From positions 2,914,001 to 2,978,000 of the forward strand of contig OZ220466.1 of the NCBI GenBank assembly GCA_965116055.1: a DNA stretch of 64,000 bases, read 5' to 3'. A program made the translations under genes and the position numbers. Positions 9,201 to 16,961 of the stretch are shown here, one piece after another. Numbering within the stretch: position 1 is the first letter of the stretch; every line of letters begins with the position of its first letter. The stretch comes from Bin55 sp965116055. Lineage in GTDB: Bacteria > Pseudomonadota > Gammaproteobacteria > Pseudomonadales > Azotimanducaceae. The notes beneath the pieces were generated by a model, which had not been told where the DNA came from, made no database searches, and saw only the letters and a list, made by a program, of their open reading frames with translations.

Positions 9201-9932
9201 ATGCCGATCGTCTACTGGCAACCGGGATGAACTAGCTGCTTACGGGTTAAAGAATTCCTCTCAACCCGTGCGGTTGAGTTTCAATCAGTTAATGTCGGGG
9301 CTGACGATGCAAGTCTCGACAAACTTCATGCGCTTGGCTGGAAGTCGGTTCCCGCCGTCGCACTAGAAAATCATGTTGTTCCAGGTGTTGATTTAGCGCA
9401 AGTGGCAAAGCTGGTAGGTCTTGATTTCGATGCGACCCCTCAACTCTCGCCAGCCGATCTTTGTTCCCGCCAACGCGATCTGTTGGCATGGCTCGACCGA
9501 GCAATTGCATGCATACCAACGTCGACACATGCAATGAAGATTCCTGGGCGAGAGCGCACCGTATGGAATCTCGTTGAACACATAGGCGAAATCGTTCAGG
9601 TATACAAGCGTGTTGCAGAAGGCGAGATTCACTTCGACAGGCTAACCGCGAACGCAGAACCAGCTGGCCGAGTTACCGTGAACGAAATGCACGAAGCTAT
9701 CGGAAAACTAGATACATGGCTCGCCACAACCGTTCATGATTACAGTCGTACCGTTGCTGAATCTTTCGGGCCTGCCTCACTCCACTATGTACTCGAACAC
9801 ACTGTATGGCACACTGCCCAGCACCTACGCCAACTTGAAAGTCTTATGGAAAAAGCAAAAGTTCGTTCATTTGATCCGTTAAGCCCGCGCTTATTCGAAG
9901 GATTACCCATGCCACGTAAAGTATGGGACTAG
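9201..9932 (+). CDS. Glutaredoxin-DinB fusion, candidate selenoprotein (in-frame TGA, Sec10)
   Basis: Read from the ATG at 9201 the frame is MPIVYWQPG, then TGA at 9228-9230, then TSCLRVKEFL and on without further stops to the TAG at 9930-9932, 243 residues if the TGA is decoded. The TGA falls exactly where glutaredoxins have the first Cys of C-x-x-C, giving U-T-S-C. Glutaredoxin features continue after it: SVPAVALENHVVPGVDL (cis-Pro region) at about residues 51-67. A DinB-like four-helix domain follows, with candidate metal histidines in NLVEHIGE and HTVWHTAQH. Conservation on both sides of the TGA, and a stem-loop just after it, argue for selenocysteine insertion. Alternatives are a nonsense mutation, or translation only from an internal ATG at 9402. 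The gene starts 8 bp after the VOC stop and overlaps the amidase gene. Confidence 0.72.
9242..9269 (+). promoter_or_regulatory. SECIS-like stem-loop after the TGA of the glutaredoxin-DinB gene
   Basis: ACGGGTT at 9242-9248 pairs perfectly with AACCCGT at 9263-9269, leaving a 14-nt loop. The stem starts 11 nt after the TGA at 9228-9230. Position and size fit bacterial SECIS elements, which lie within the coding sequence immediately downstream of the UGA and bind SelB. Inside the loop AGA (9251-9253) could pair with TCT (9259-9261), shortening the apical loop to five bases. A G within the first two bases of the apical loop, common in known elements, is not present in either folding, so the match is good in geometry and incomplete in sequence. 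Confidence 0.55.
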
Positions 9933-10360
9933 ACGTGGCAACGATAGCGAACCGTCGTCAAATAGGTGCAAAAAAGTTCGTATTGCTGCATCATGGATGT
10001 TGTTATCGAAATTCATTCCATTACCGAATCAATACTCGCGGAGTGTGCGAACATTTGGTGAGCGACAGCCTACGCACGCAACATCCAAATGCCATTAGCA
10101 TTCAACTTGAAGGGAATTTCAATCGCACAAGCGTACCTTCAATACAACTAGAAGCGCTAAAGACGCTGTTGCTGGAGTTGAAATTACGGTACCCGGCGAT
10201 TCAGGTCGGTGGGCATCGTCAAGTTCGCGGAGACAAACGAACCACCTGCCCGGGCACACGCTTCCCGTTGCGTCAACTTCACCGATGGTGTGCAACAAAT
10301 TTAATCGAAGAACGGGATGATCATCTTCGAGAAGTTATCGAATCTCAATATCGCCCATAA
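9923..10360 (+). CDS. N-acetylmuramoyl-L-alanine amidase-like (PGRP/amidase_2 fold) protein
   Basis: Small protein of 145 residues resembling peptidoglycan-recognition/T7-lysozyme-type zinc amidases, which cut between muramic acid and the stem peptide. The three expected zinc ligands are present: His23 or His24 in LLHHG, His98 in VGGHRQ, and Cys109 in TTCPG; Tyr34 in FHYRI matches the catalytic tyrosine. IQLEGNF at 60-66 and FPLRQLH at the end are also typical. The loop between the first His and FHYRI is about 15 residues shorter than usual. There is no signal peptide, so it would stay in the cytoplasm or leave another way. The ATG at 9923 overlaps the end of the glutaredoxin-DinB gene by 10 nt, suggesting translational coupling. 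Confidence 0.7.
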   Translation: MGLDVATIANRRQIGAKKFVLLHHGCCYRNSFHYRINTRGVCEHLVSDSLRTQHPNAISIQLEGNFNRTSVPSIQLEALKTLLLELKLRYPAIQVGGHRQVRGDKRTTCPGTRFPLRQLHRWCATNLIEERDDHLREVIESQYRP

Positions 10361-10587
10361 CACTCTCCTTCGGGCAATCTGGCATAAATTCATTGCGCTA
10401 GCGACCATTGATCCTAGATTTAGCATTGGCCGCTAACCATAAACGCGTCGACACTTCAACGCAGGACATACCAATTTTCAAGAAAAAGCACTGCTGGACA
10501 AATGGGCGTTTTACCGAGCTCATGCCATTTCACCATTAGTTCATACGTTACACTAAACCTATTGTCAAGCAACGTCACAACTGTCTT

Positions 10588-11484
10588 ATGAACATCGCTA
10601 CGCAAGGCGCTCAACCCAATCTTGATGCTCTGATGCAAGATCTTGAGCGTTACGACCTAATGAAACACGCATTGGAACTGGATGCATACGGTTTGACCGT
10701 CATTCCGCCCGATAAGATGGGGATTGACCAAGCGTTTGTAACCCGACTCCGCAATGCAATCATTCGCACATGTGAGAAACGCAATGAAATATCAATTGGC
10801 GATGTCGACAAAGCGTCCACGGACGACGTTAAGAAAGCGTTTTTAAACTCATGGTACTTGCTGCAAGAAGACGAAGTCTTTGTCGAAGCAGCGTTAAATC
10901 CGCGCGTCTTGACCATGGCGCGATGGCTATGTGGTCAGAGCGCCATATTGGCTGGACACACGTGGATTATCAAGCCTGAAACTAAGCATGCGCTGCCTTT
11001 GCACAGTGATGCGCACGGCATCCCACCTGGTGGCGGACATATTGCTCACGTTGCAAATCTATCTTGGATGTGCACCGACTACGAGTCGCCTGACGACGGC
11101 CCAACCGTATTTGTACCTGGTAGTCATCGCTATGGACGCGCGACGCTACCACATGAAGCGCCTCTAGATGATTCTCCCTTCCCCATCGTGTCGCTTGAAG
11201 GCGAAGCCGGATCACTTGCCGTTTGGCATGGCGCTACCTGGCATGGGTCTCGTCCGCGTAAAAATCCTGGTCTGAGGGTGACGTTAGTTCAAGTATTCAT
11301 GCGCATGCACATGCGACCAATTCATAACTGGCAGCGCCATGAAATTAGCAGTAATCTACTCGCAAAGTTTCCAGAACTCAAGCGCGTGCTAGGCCTCGAA
11401 TCGCTATACCCGTATAAAGAACATAACTCGCACCCAGAACGTGTCGGTCCATTCATGAAGACAGGCACCGACCCATTCGCCTAA
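10588..11484 (+). CDS. Phytanoyl-CoA dioxygenase (PhyH) family protein
   Basis: Fe(II)/2-oxoglutarate-dependent oxygenase of 298 residues. The iron triad is visible: His139-x-Asp141 in LHSDAHG and the distal His219 in ATWHGSR, with Arg230 in GLRVT positioned to bind 2-oxoglutarate. VFVPGSHRYGR is the usual PhyH segment before the distal His. PhyH proteins hydroxylate many small substrates; the true phytanoyl-CoA reaction (2-hydroxylation) would feed the 2-hydroxyacyl-CoA lyase 2 kb upstream, a link I infer only from proximity. The ATG at 10588 lacks a clear Shine-Dalgarno. The gene is followed 31 bp on by the SMP-30 gene, so the two are probably co-transcribed. Confidence 0.87.
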   Translation: MNIATQGAQPNLDALMQDLERYDLMKHALELDAYGLTVIPPDKMGIDQAFVTRLRNAIIRTCEKRNEISIGDVDKASTDDVKKAFLNSWYLLQEDEVFVEAALNPRVLTMARWLCGQSAILAGHTWIIKPETKHALPLHSDAHGIPPGGGHIAHVANLSWMCTDYESPDDGPTVFVPGSHRYGRATLPHEAPLDDSPFPIVSLEGEAGSLAVWHGATWHGSRPRKNPGLRVTLVQVFMRMHMRPIHNWQRHEISSNLLAKFPELKRVLGLESLYPYKEHNSHPERVGPFMKTGTDPFA

Positions 11485-11515
11485 CCGTGTGCTGACAACT
11501 TAACGAGAATTTAAC

Positions 11516-12403
11516 TTGGGCATCGAAATTAGAGATCCACGACTACTTGACATCATCGCTGAAGATGCTGAATTGGAAACGCTTGCTGAAGGATTCCAGT
11601 TCACGGAAGGGCCAATCTGGCATCCGATCGAAAAGCACTTGACGTTTTCGGACATTCCCAATAACCGGATGCATCGTTGGTCCGAAGCGGCTGGCGTAAC
11701 TGTTTATCGCCATCCTAGTAACCTCGCTAACGGGAATGCCTATGACAAACAAGGACGCATTCTGACCTGCGAACATGGTACCAGCCGCGTCGTGCGGGAA
11801 GAGCTTGACGGTACGATTGAAGTTCTAGCCAGTCACTGGGAAGGCAAAGAACTCAATAGTCCGAACGACATTGTTGTACGCAGTGATGGCGATATCTTTT
11901 TCACAGACCCCACGTTTGGACGCGCGGCACAGACTGGTATTTCACGCCCCGTCGAACTGGACTTTACTGGCGTCTACAAGATTGATGGCAAGTCAGGCGA
12001 ACTGCGTCTGTTGCGACGTGACTTCACACAGCCGAACGGTCTGGCATTTACCCAAGACGAACGTATCCTATACATCGCCGACACACCGCAAATGCATATC
12101 CGCAAATTTGCCGTTGCTGCAGACGGGTCGTTAACCGGTGGCGAAGTATTCGCCGAATCTAGCGGCCAAGGCGCCGGCGCGCCTGATGGATTGAAAGTAG
12201 ACTCCGAAGACAATGTGTATTGTTGCGGTCCAGGTGGAGTGCATATTTACGCGCCTGATGGCGTTTGTTTAGGCGTTATCCAAACAGCAGCGTTTTGCGC
12301 GAATTTCACCTGGGGCGACGACGATTTCCATATGTTCTACATGACTTCGTCAAACCATCTATATCGCATACCTGTGAAAGTACCAGGTGTAGCGGCTTTC
12401 TGA
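11516..12403 (+). CDS. SMP-30/gluconolactonase family protein
   Basis: Six-bladed beta-propeller lactonase of 295 residues, expected to hydrolyse a sugar or aldono-lactone with a divalent metal. EGFQFTEGPIWHP at about residues 25-37 contains the metal-ligand Glu of the family, NSPNDIVVRSDGDIFFTDPTFG near 118-139 the conserved Asn-Asp and the TDP strand, and PNGLAFTQDERILYIADT near 178 the repeated blade motif; GAPDGLKVDSEDNVY near 224 holds another ligand Asp. The frame opens with a TTG at 11516 (GIEIRDPRLLDII follows); no ATG is available before the conserved region, so the TTG start is preferred. It follows the PhyH gene closely. A signal peptide is absent, so the protein should be cytoplasmic. 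Confidence 0.87.
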   Translation: MGIEIRDPRLLDIIAEDAELETLAEGFQFTEGPIWHPIEKHLTFSDIPNNRMHRWSEAAGVTVYRHPSNLANGNAYDKQGRILTCEHGTSRVVREELDGTIEVLASHWEGKELNSPNDIVVRSDGDIFFTDPTFGRAAQTGISRPVELDFTGVYKIDGKSGELRLLRRDFTQPNGLAFTQDERILYIADTPQMHIRKFAVAADGSLTGGEVFAESSGQGAGAPDGLKVDSEDNVYCCGPGGVHIYAPDGVCLGVIQTAAFCANFTWGDDDFHMFYMTSSNHLYRIPVKVPGVAAF

Positions 12404-12457
12404 TAGCTGGTTTGTGTGGATGATTAGTAGGATACATTAAGAAAGAACGTAAATGTA

Positions 12458-12703
12458 ATGCCCGATCAAGTCTCAAAGTCGATGTCTACCGTCGGCTGGA
12501 TACTCATCTCAATCATTGGATTCGTTGCGACGGTTGCTGCGCTTTGGGGTATCTTCACGTTTTTTCTAGCCGCCGCCATTGCTGCATGGCTTAAGATCTT
12601 AGTTGCTATCGGTCTGCTAGGCTTTGGATTGTTGTGCACCGTGGTCGTAAGGGATCGGCTACAAGAGAGTAAATCCGATAAATACAAAGATATAGAGGTA
12701 TAG
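12458..12703 (+). CDS. Small membrane protein
   Basis: Protein of 81 residues that I do not recognise. Two hydrophobic segments are visible, at about residues 11-33 (TVGWILISIIGFVATVAALW) and 38-63, followed by a charged, lysine-rich tail. It would sit in the inner membrane with both ends on the same side. The ATG at 12458 is plausible, and the stop is separated by only two bases from the ATG of the YbjQ-family gene, so the two are very likely translated together. Its charged tail and coupling suggest a partner role with that cytoplasmic protein, but this is inference. Confidence 0.6.
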   Translation: MPDQVSKSMSTVGWILISIIGFVATVAALWGIFTFFLAAAIAAWLKILVAIGLLGFGLLCTVVVRDRLQESKSDKYKDIEV

Positions 12704-12705
12704 TC

Positions 12706-13026
12706 ATGATCGTCGTAACCAGCGATTCCATTCCCGGAAAACGCATCGTCAAGACGCTTGGGCTCGTTCGCGGTAACACGGTTCGTGCGCGACACGTTGG
12801 CCATGATGTGATGGCGAGTCTCAGGAACATCGTCGGTGGCGAAATCCCGGAATACGGTAAGCTTGTGGCAGAAAGCCGCGAGCAAAGCCTTGACCGAATG
12901 TGCGACACGGCTGCATCCCTCGGTGCTAACGCGATTATCTGTGTCCGTTTTGGCACGTCGGTTATGGCATCGTCCGCCGCCGAGTTGCTAGCGTACGGAA
13001 CGGCAGTAATCGTTGAGGATGAATAA
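12706..13026 (+). CDS. YbjQ/UPF0145 family protein
   Basis: Protein of 106 residues of the YbjQ (UPF0145, heavy-metal-binding) family, whose members form small pentameric rings and have no settled function. Diagnostic stretches are VTSDSIPGKRIVKTLGLVRGN near the start, the region ending LRNIVGGEIPEY, and the C-terminal ASLGANAIICVRFGTS with AEVLAYGTAV-like AELLAYGTAV. Length and motif order are complete. It follows the small membrane protein with two bases between stop and start, which may indicate that the pair works at the membrane. Confidence 0.88.
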   Translation: MIVVTSDSIPGKRIVKTLGLVRGNTVRARHVGHDVMASLRNIVGGEIPEYGKLVAESREQSLDRMCDTAASLGANAIICVRFGTSVMASSAAELLAYGTAVIVEDE

Positions 13027-13523
13027 GCTAATGCTTTCGAAACTGCTCACGAATGGCTTCAAACGGAATTCGAGAAAAACTCGAAATCAGCCTTGAAACC
13101 ACAACCCGATTGCCTGCGATCAGATTATTGGTCGAGCAAAAGGAAGGGGACTCAAGCAGCGACTGACATATTGACATATCTTCTTCATATCAAGGGTAGA
13201 CGGTGGCGAGTACACAAGGCTTATGGATAAAGATGGTACGAAGCAGAGGAGCGTAAAAAACGGCATGAACTTGCCTTTGGCGCGCCTACTGATTTAGAAG
13301 CGGAAACTGGCGATTAATCGTTGTATTTACGGACCCAAGAGGATTTGTCAAACCCCACTTTTTTACAACTGCCTGGTGAGATTGCAAGTGATACTTGAAA
13401 AGATCAATGGTTAGGAATCAAAGCTGAGAAATACACCTATTGTTCAAACCCTGTCAGCTCGCACTGATACTATGTTGTTGTGAGCACTACTAGACCTAGC
13501 CGACCAAGCCCCTTCAGACCAGC
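13027..13523. other. 497-bp stretch without an intact gene, with hairpin and coding relic
   Basis: No complete gene is seen between the YbjQ gene and the methyltransferase. A perfect hairpin, TTCGAG at 13069-13074 with CTCGAA at 13080-13085 and an AAAAA loop, lies 43 bp after the YbjQ stop; it lacks a T-run, so a terminator role is uncertain. On the plus strand a short open stretch near 13232-13318 reads WYEAEERKKRHELAFGAP and ends at a TAA after TGD; an upstream stop in frame and no start suggest it is the tail of a decayed gene. The end of the methyltransferase gene follows. Confidence 0.4.
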
Positions 13524-16418
13524 TTATTTTGGGCGGACACGACCGCCATTTACAGAAGGTTCTTTACACCATTGGTTACGAACCACAGATAGCGATTCGA
13601 GTACGGTGTTGTCTAGACCTAGAAGATCAACTAATAATTTTTCATCTAAGTTTTGTCGAACCTCGTCTTGACTAGCATCCGCGGCAGGCAGGAAATTTTG
13701 ACGATGGAAAGACTCATAGATTTGCGATGCCCTACGCAATTGCGCTAACGTCAATTTCCTAGGGTCAAGAGTAACCACGTTGGGTAAATTGCTCAATGTA
13801 TGGATGCTTCGGCCCGTGTGTTGCCTAGACCCGGACCACCAGAAACTCATGAGCCCTAGAGTGCAATTTGACCAGAGCGTGATGAGTTCCTGCCATGCTT
13901 CATCTTTTAGTCTGAAATTGGGCCATGCTCTTCCACCTAAACTGTTTGCTGGCGTAAGGCACGCGACGATGCTTTGGGACGTTAAACTAAAATCCAGGTT
14001 AAAGTGCAACCTCGTTGCGGTATTCCATACGTCTACAGCATTTTTTTCACAACCCTCTCTCACGATACCCTCAGAATCCGGGTGAACTGTTAAGCATCGT
14101 TCGTTTGCTGCTTTGTGATTCCAGAGCACAGGGTAACTGGCTTCGGTTGTACCCAAGGATTGAATCGTGAATGGTCCTCTGAAGGGAGGGCGACCTAAAT
14201 GCTTTGTGCCAATGTCGCGATGGAGTAAACCTCGTTGACCTAAATCACCTAACCGAGTAAAAGGTAGTTGGAGCGGCGGGTGAAGTCGCGGTAGCGCTAG
14301 CTCGCCTCGCCGCAACGACATTGTCGTGTGTGCAAGCGAGGTTTGCCGCAGGGCCGCGCACCCTCCTTCTTCTAACGGCGCACGAATGTAGCTGCCGATT
14401 GCCTGGTCACCAGCGAATAGTTGCCCTGCATTCGATTCCATTTCTAAACCGGCGACCAGTTTTGCCGCCTCTATCGCTTCAAGCAGATTTTCCGGACGAC
14501 GATCAAGATTCACGAATAGGGCTTGACGATCAACATTGGAACCACTATTCAATTTCGTTGCTACGAGCAATACTTCCGCTAAATTCGTATCCGCAGAAAA
14601 CGCCCGCTTATGACTGCCGTTTGTAGCTAACGTCACAACGATTATTTTGTGATAACTTGAACGCAGTAAAGATCTAGTCTCATGCCATGCTGCACCTCTC
14701 AATACTGTTATAGGCAGTACTACAGCTAAGACACCGCCTTCTCGTATTTTTGCGTGAGCAAGATCAATGAAGTTAGATGCCAATCCCGCATTACCATTCC
14801 CCACGGGTGAAGAGAGGGAACCGCGAATGGTGGAAAGCCGATCTGACATAGCGCGCTGTTCCTGCTCGCTCGTTCCAAATCCTGCGAAGCTTGGTATAGG
14901 AACCGCAGCTACTTTGTGATTAGTGGGACGGGTGAACGGCGGATTCAAAATCACAAGATCTATTGAATCATGCGGTATCTCAATATCTAACACTTCCTCA
15001 TCTGCTTTCGACCCAATGGACCTACGCAATCCCGTAGTGAAGAGCGCAGACATATGAGCCGAGTCAATGAGATCCAGCGAACCGATATATGTCCCTTTTG
15101 TTCCGTCTGCATTTGCTATAAGTCCGTACGGCATGGTGTAAATTCGTGTGTTCTCGAATGGAACCGTGGGATGGACGCTAGACAATTGGGAAACGCACAA
15201 ATGGGTTGCTGAAGGCATAATGTCTGCGCCAATGATTGAGTTTTCGATCATTGAGGCGTGAATAGAGGCGTCATCACGTCCACCATGGCGAAAGCGCGAA
15301 AGCAATGCATGGTATGCGGCGGAGAGCAAAGTGCCGGTACCACATGAGAAATCTGCAACTCGAAGCTTCGGATAAGCATCCAATTGCAACCAATCGAAGT
15401 TCATTTGATTCACTGCAAGTTCTGCCAATAAAGCGGAACTCGTCGGTAGCGTGTAAAACGTAGCGAGATATTTCCTATCAACGATGAGCCTTTGAAACAC
15501 TTTCCCCGCAAGATCATGCCTGGTAGTTACACCTATGTCGGCAAGCTGGTCAGCGACGGAAACAAGCGTTTGTAGCAGTCGATTAGCAGTAGGGCTCCTG
15601 ATCTGTTTCAGAAGATCGTAGGCAACTTTGAACACGGGCCAGTAGTTTATTTCTTCGTATATAAACCGCCACGCATTTAGAAACCCTAGCGTCAGGGATT
15701 GTTCTTTATTTTGAACTACATCATTCAAAGGCGGAATTCTTTCTCTCCCTGATACCATCGCATGAAACGTAATCGCGTTGGCAATAATTGCCATTGACAT
15801 ACGAGTGGTTTGCTCGCCGGGAAGTTGGTTCAATACCCTGCCAAGGCCTGTTGCGATAGCGTCGTAACCCAGAGACTCGGAGTCCCTGATGACCTGTGAA
15901 GCATTACGAATACCACGTTCCAGAACTTCTATACTGGCGTCAACCAATCGTTGCGACAGCATTGTGTGCTCAATCGCAACAGCAATGTCGTCAATCGATC
16001 CAGACAACCAACCCTTGTTCGGGAATCGATCAACCGGAGCCAAATTTCCCTGTCGCGTAAGAACGCAATACTCATACGAGACCTCCGCAATCTTCTGCGT
16101 TAACTCTCCCTGACTCAGACGTAGCGCAAGTGGTACGCGAATTGCAAGTGCGTGTTCAATCGTCTCGTCCGTTCCAACAAGTCGCAAACCTAAGCGACCG
16201 GTTGCATCGTCCTCAACGGTCTTTGCTGGAATGTATTCAATCTCAATCGCTACCGGTTGCATCTTAGGCGCAACAACGACAATATCCGGCTGTAATCGTG
16301 GATTGTCCGAGAAGAGACCGGTTTGCTCCACATGGACCGCGTTTCGCCACAACGGATGCTTACTGCGGAGCAATTCCGCAAAATAGCTGTTGAATACGAA
16401 TTCGCTCGTACGGGGCAT
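13524..16418 (-). CDS. Large N6-adenine DNA methyltransferase with nuclease-like N-terminus
   Basis: Protein of 964 residues with SAM-dependent N6-adenine methyltransferase motifs: ADFSCGTGTLL (motif I, SAM binding) near residues 354-364 and LVILNPPFTRP (motif IV, catalytic NPPF) near 487-497. The N-terminal 80 residues contain P44-D45 followed by E59-I-E61, a spacing like a PD-(D/E)xK nuclease core but with Glu in place of the usual Lys. Residues 60-340 are largely helical, and the last 250 residues lie beyond the methylase fold, where a DNA-recognition region would be. The layout resembles single-chain type IIG restriction-modification enzymes or phage-defence methylases. No partner gene is adjacent. 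ATG start at 16416-16418. Whether it cuts DNA cannot be decided here. Confidence 0.8.
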   Translation of the reverse strand: MPRTSEFVFNSYFAELLRSKHPLWRNAVHVEQTGLFSDNPRLQPDIVVVAPKMQPVAIEIEYIPAKTVEDDATGRLGLRLVGTDETIEHALAIRVPLALRLSQGELTQKIAEVSYEYCVLTRQGNLAPVDRFPNKGWLSGSIDDIAVAIEHTMLSQRLVDASIEVLERGIRNASQVIRDSESLGYDAIATGLGRVLNQLPGEQTTRMSMAIIANAITFHAMVSGRERIPPLNDVVQNKEQSLTLGFLNAWRFIYEEINYWPVFKVAYDLLKQIRSPTANRLLQTLVSVADQLADIGVTTRHDLAGKVFQRLIVDRKYLATFYTLPTSSALLAELAVNQMNFDWLQLDAYPKLRVADFSCGTGTLLSAAYHALLSRFRHGGRDDASIHASMIENSIIGADIMPSATHLCVSQLSSVHPTVPFENTRIYTMPYGLIANADGTKGTYIGSLDLIDSAHMSALFTTGLRRSIGSKADEEVLDIEIPHDSIDLVILNPPFTRPTNHKVAAVPIPSFAGFGTSEQEQRAMSDRLSTIRGSLSSPVGNGNAGLASNFIDLAHAKIREGGVLAVVLPITVLRGAAWHETRSLLRSSYHKIIVVTLATNGSHKRAFSADTNLAEVLLVATKLNSGSNVDRQALFVNLDRRPENLLEAIEAAKLVAGLEMESNAGQLFAGDQAIGSYIRAPLEEGGCAALRQTSLAHTTMSLRRGELALPRLHPPLQLPFTRLGDLGQRGLLHRDIGTKHLGRPPFRGPFTIQSLGTTEASYPVLWNHKAANERCLTVHPDSEGIVREGCEKNAVDVWNTATRLHFNLDFSLTSQSIVACLTPANSLGGRAWPNFRLKDEAWQELITLWSNCTLGLMSFWWSGSRQHTGRSIHTLSNLPNVVTLDPRKLTLAQLRRASQIYESFHRQNFLPAADASQDEVRQNLDEKLLVDLLGLDNTVLESLSVVRNQWCKEPSVNGGRVRPK

Positions 16419-16464
16419 TCAGTTTATTCCACTACAAAGATTGAGAGCGCACTACCGTAATCAA

Positions 16465-16794
16465 TTAGAGATACGATATATGAATTGATCGGTGATGACG
16501 AGAAAATCTAGCTAGACCATAGGTGTCGGAATCAGGTGGTCTGAGGCACTTCTCAGACATTGTCAATTTAAGGATAGTCAAAGAGTCCATTTGGCCCTTG
16601 AATAACGTAGATTCAACCATTGCTATTTGTATAAGTTGTCGTACCAAACAAACAGCGTAAGATAACCTTCGCAATTGTTGCACAGCGTCAACGGGATAGA
16701 CTTTGATGCGGGCGGCTTGTTTCAACCGCCAACAAAACGTTCTATCCACATACCACACATAATCTTCGTTTTGATTTTCATGAGGCGAGGTCAC
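16465..16794 (-). CDS. Hypothetical protein, doubtful
   Basis: Open frame of 109 residues immediately upstream of the methyltransferase gene on the same strand, with an ATG at 16792-16794. I recognise no domain. The composition is mixed, with several Cys, Arg and Tyr residues and no hydrophobic segment long enough for a membrane helix. The only support is its position and orientation 46 bp before the methyltransferase start, which would suit a small accessory protein. It may equally be a chance frame in an upstream region. Confidence 0.25.
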   Translation of the reverse strand: MTSPHENQNEDYVWYVDRTFCWRLKQAARIKVYPVDAVQQLRRLSYAVCLVRQLIQIAMVESTLFKGQMDSLTILKLTMSEKCLRPPDSDTYGLARFSRHHRSIHISYL

Positions 16795-16961
16795 CTTGAA
16801 ACTCTGAACTTGTGTCGCATTAATGTTGGTTATTTATGAGGGGATTGCTAAACGTATTTCCCGTATCAACTAGAAGTAGAAAGGAACGAATTAGACGGAT
16901 TACAAATAAACCGGACGCGCATACGAGTCAATCGAACGACGCACCAAAAGAACTCAACTCG

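Noticed and set aside
9402..9932. Translation only from the internal ATG at 9402 of the DinB part
   Set aside because: It would discard most of the glutaredoxin domain, which is conserved in the frame up to the TGA and beyond. Kept only as an alternative.
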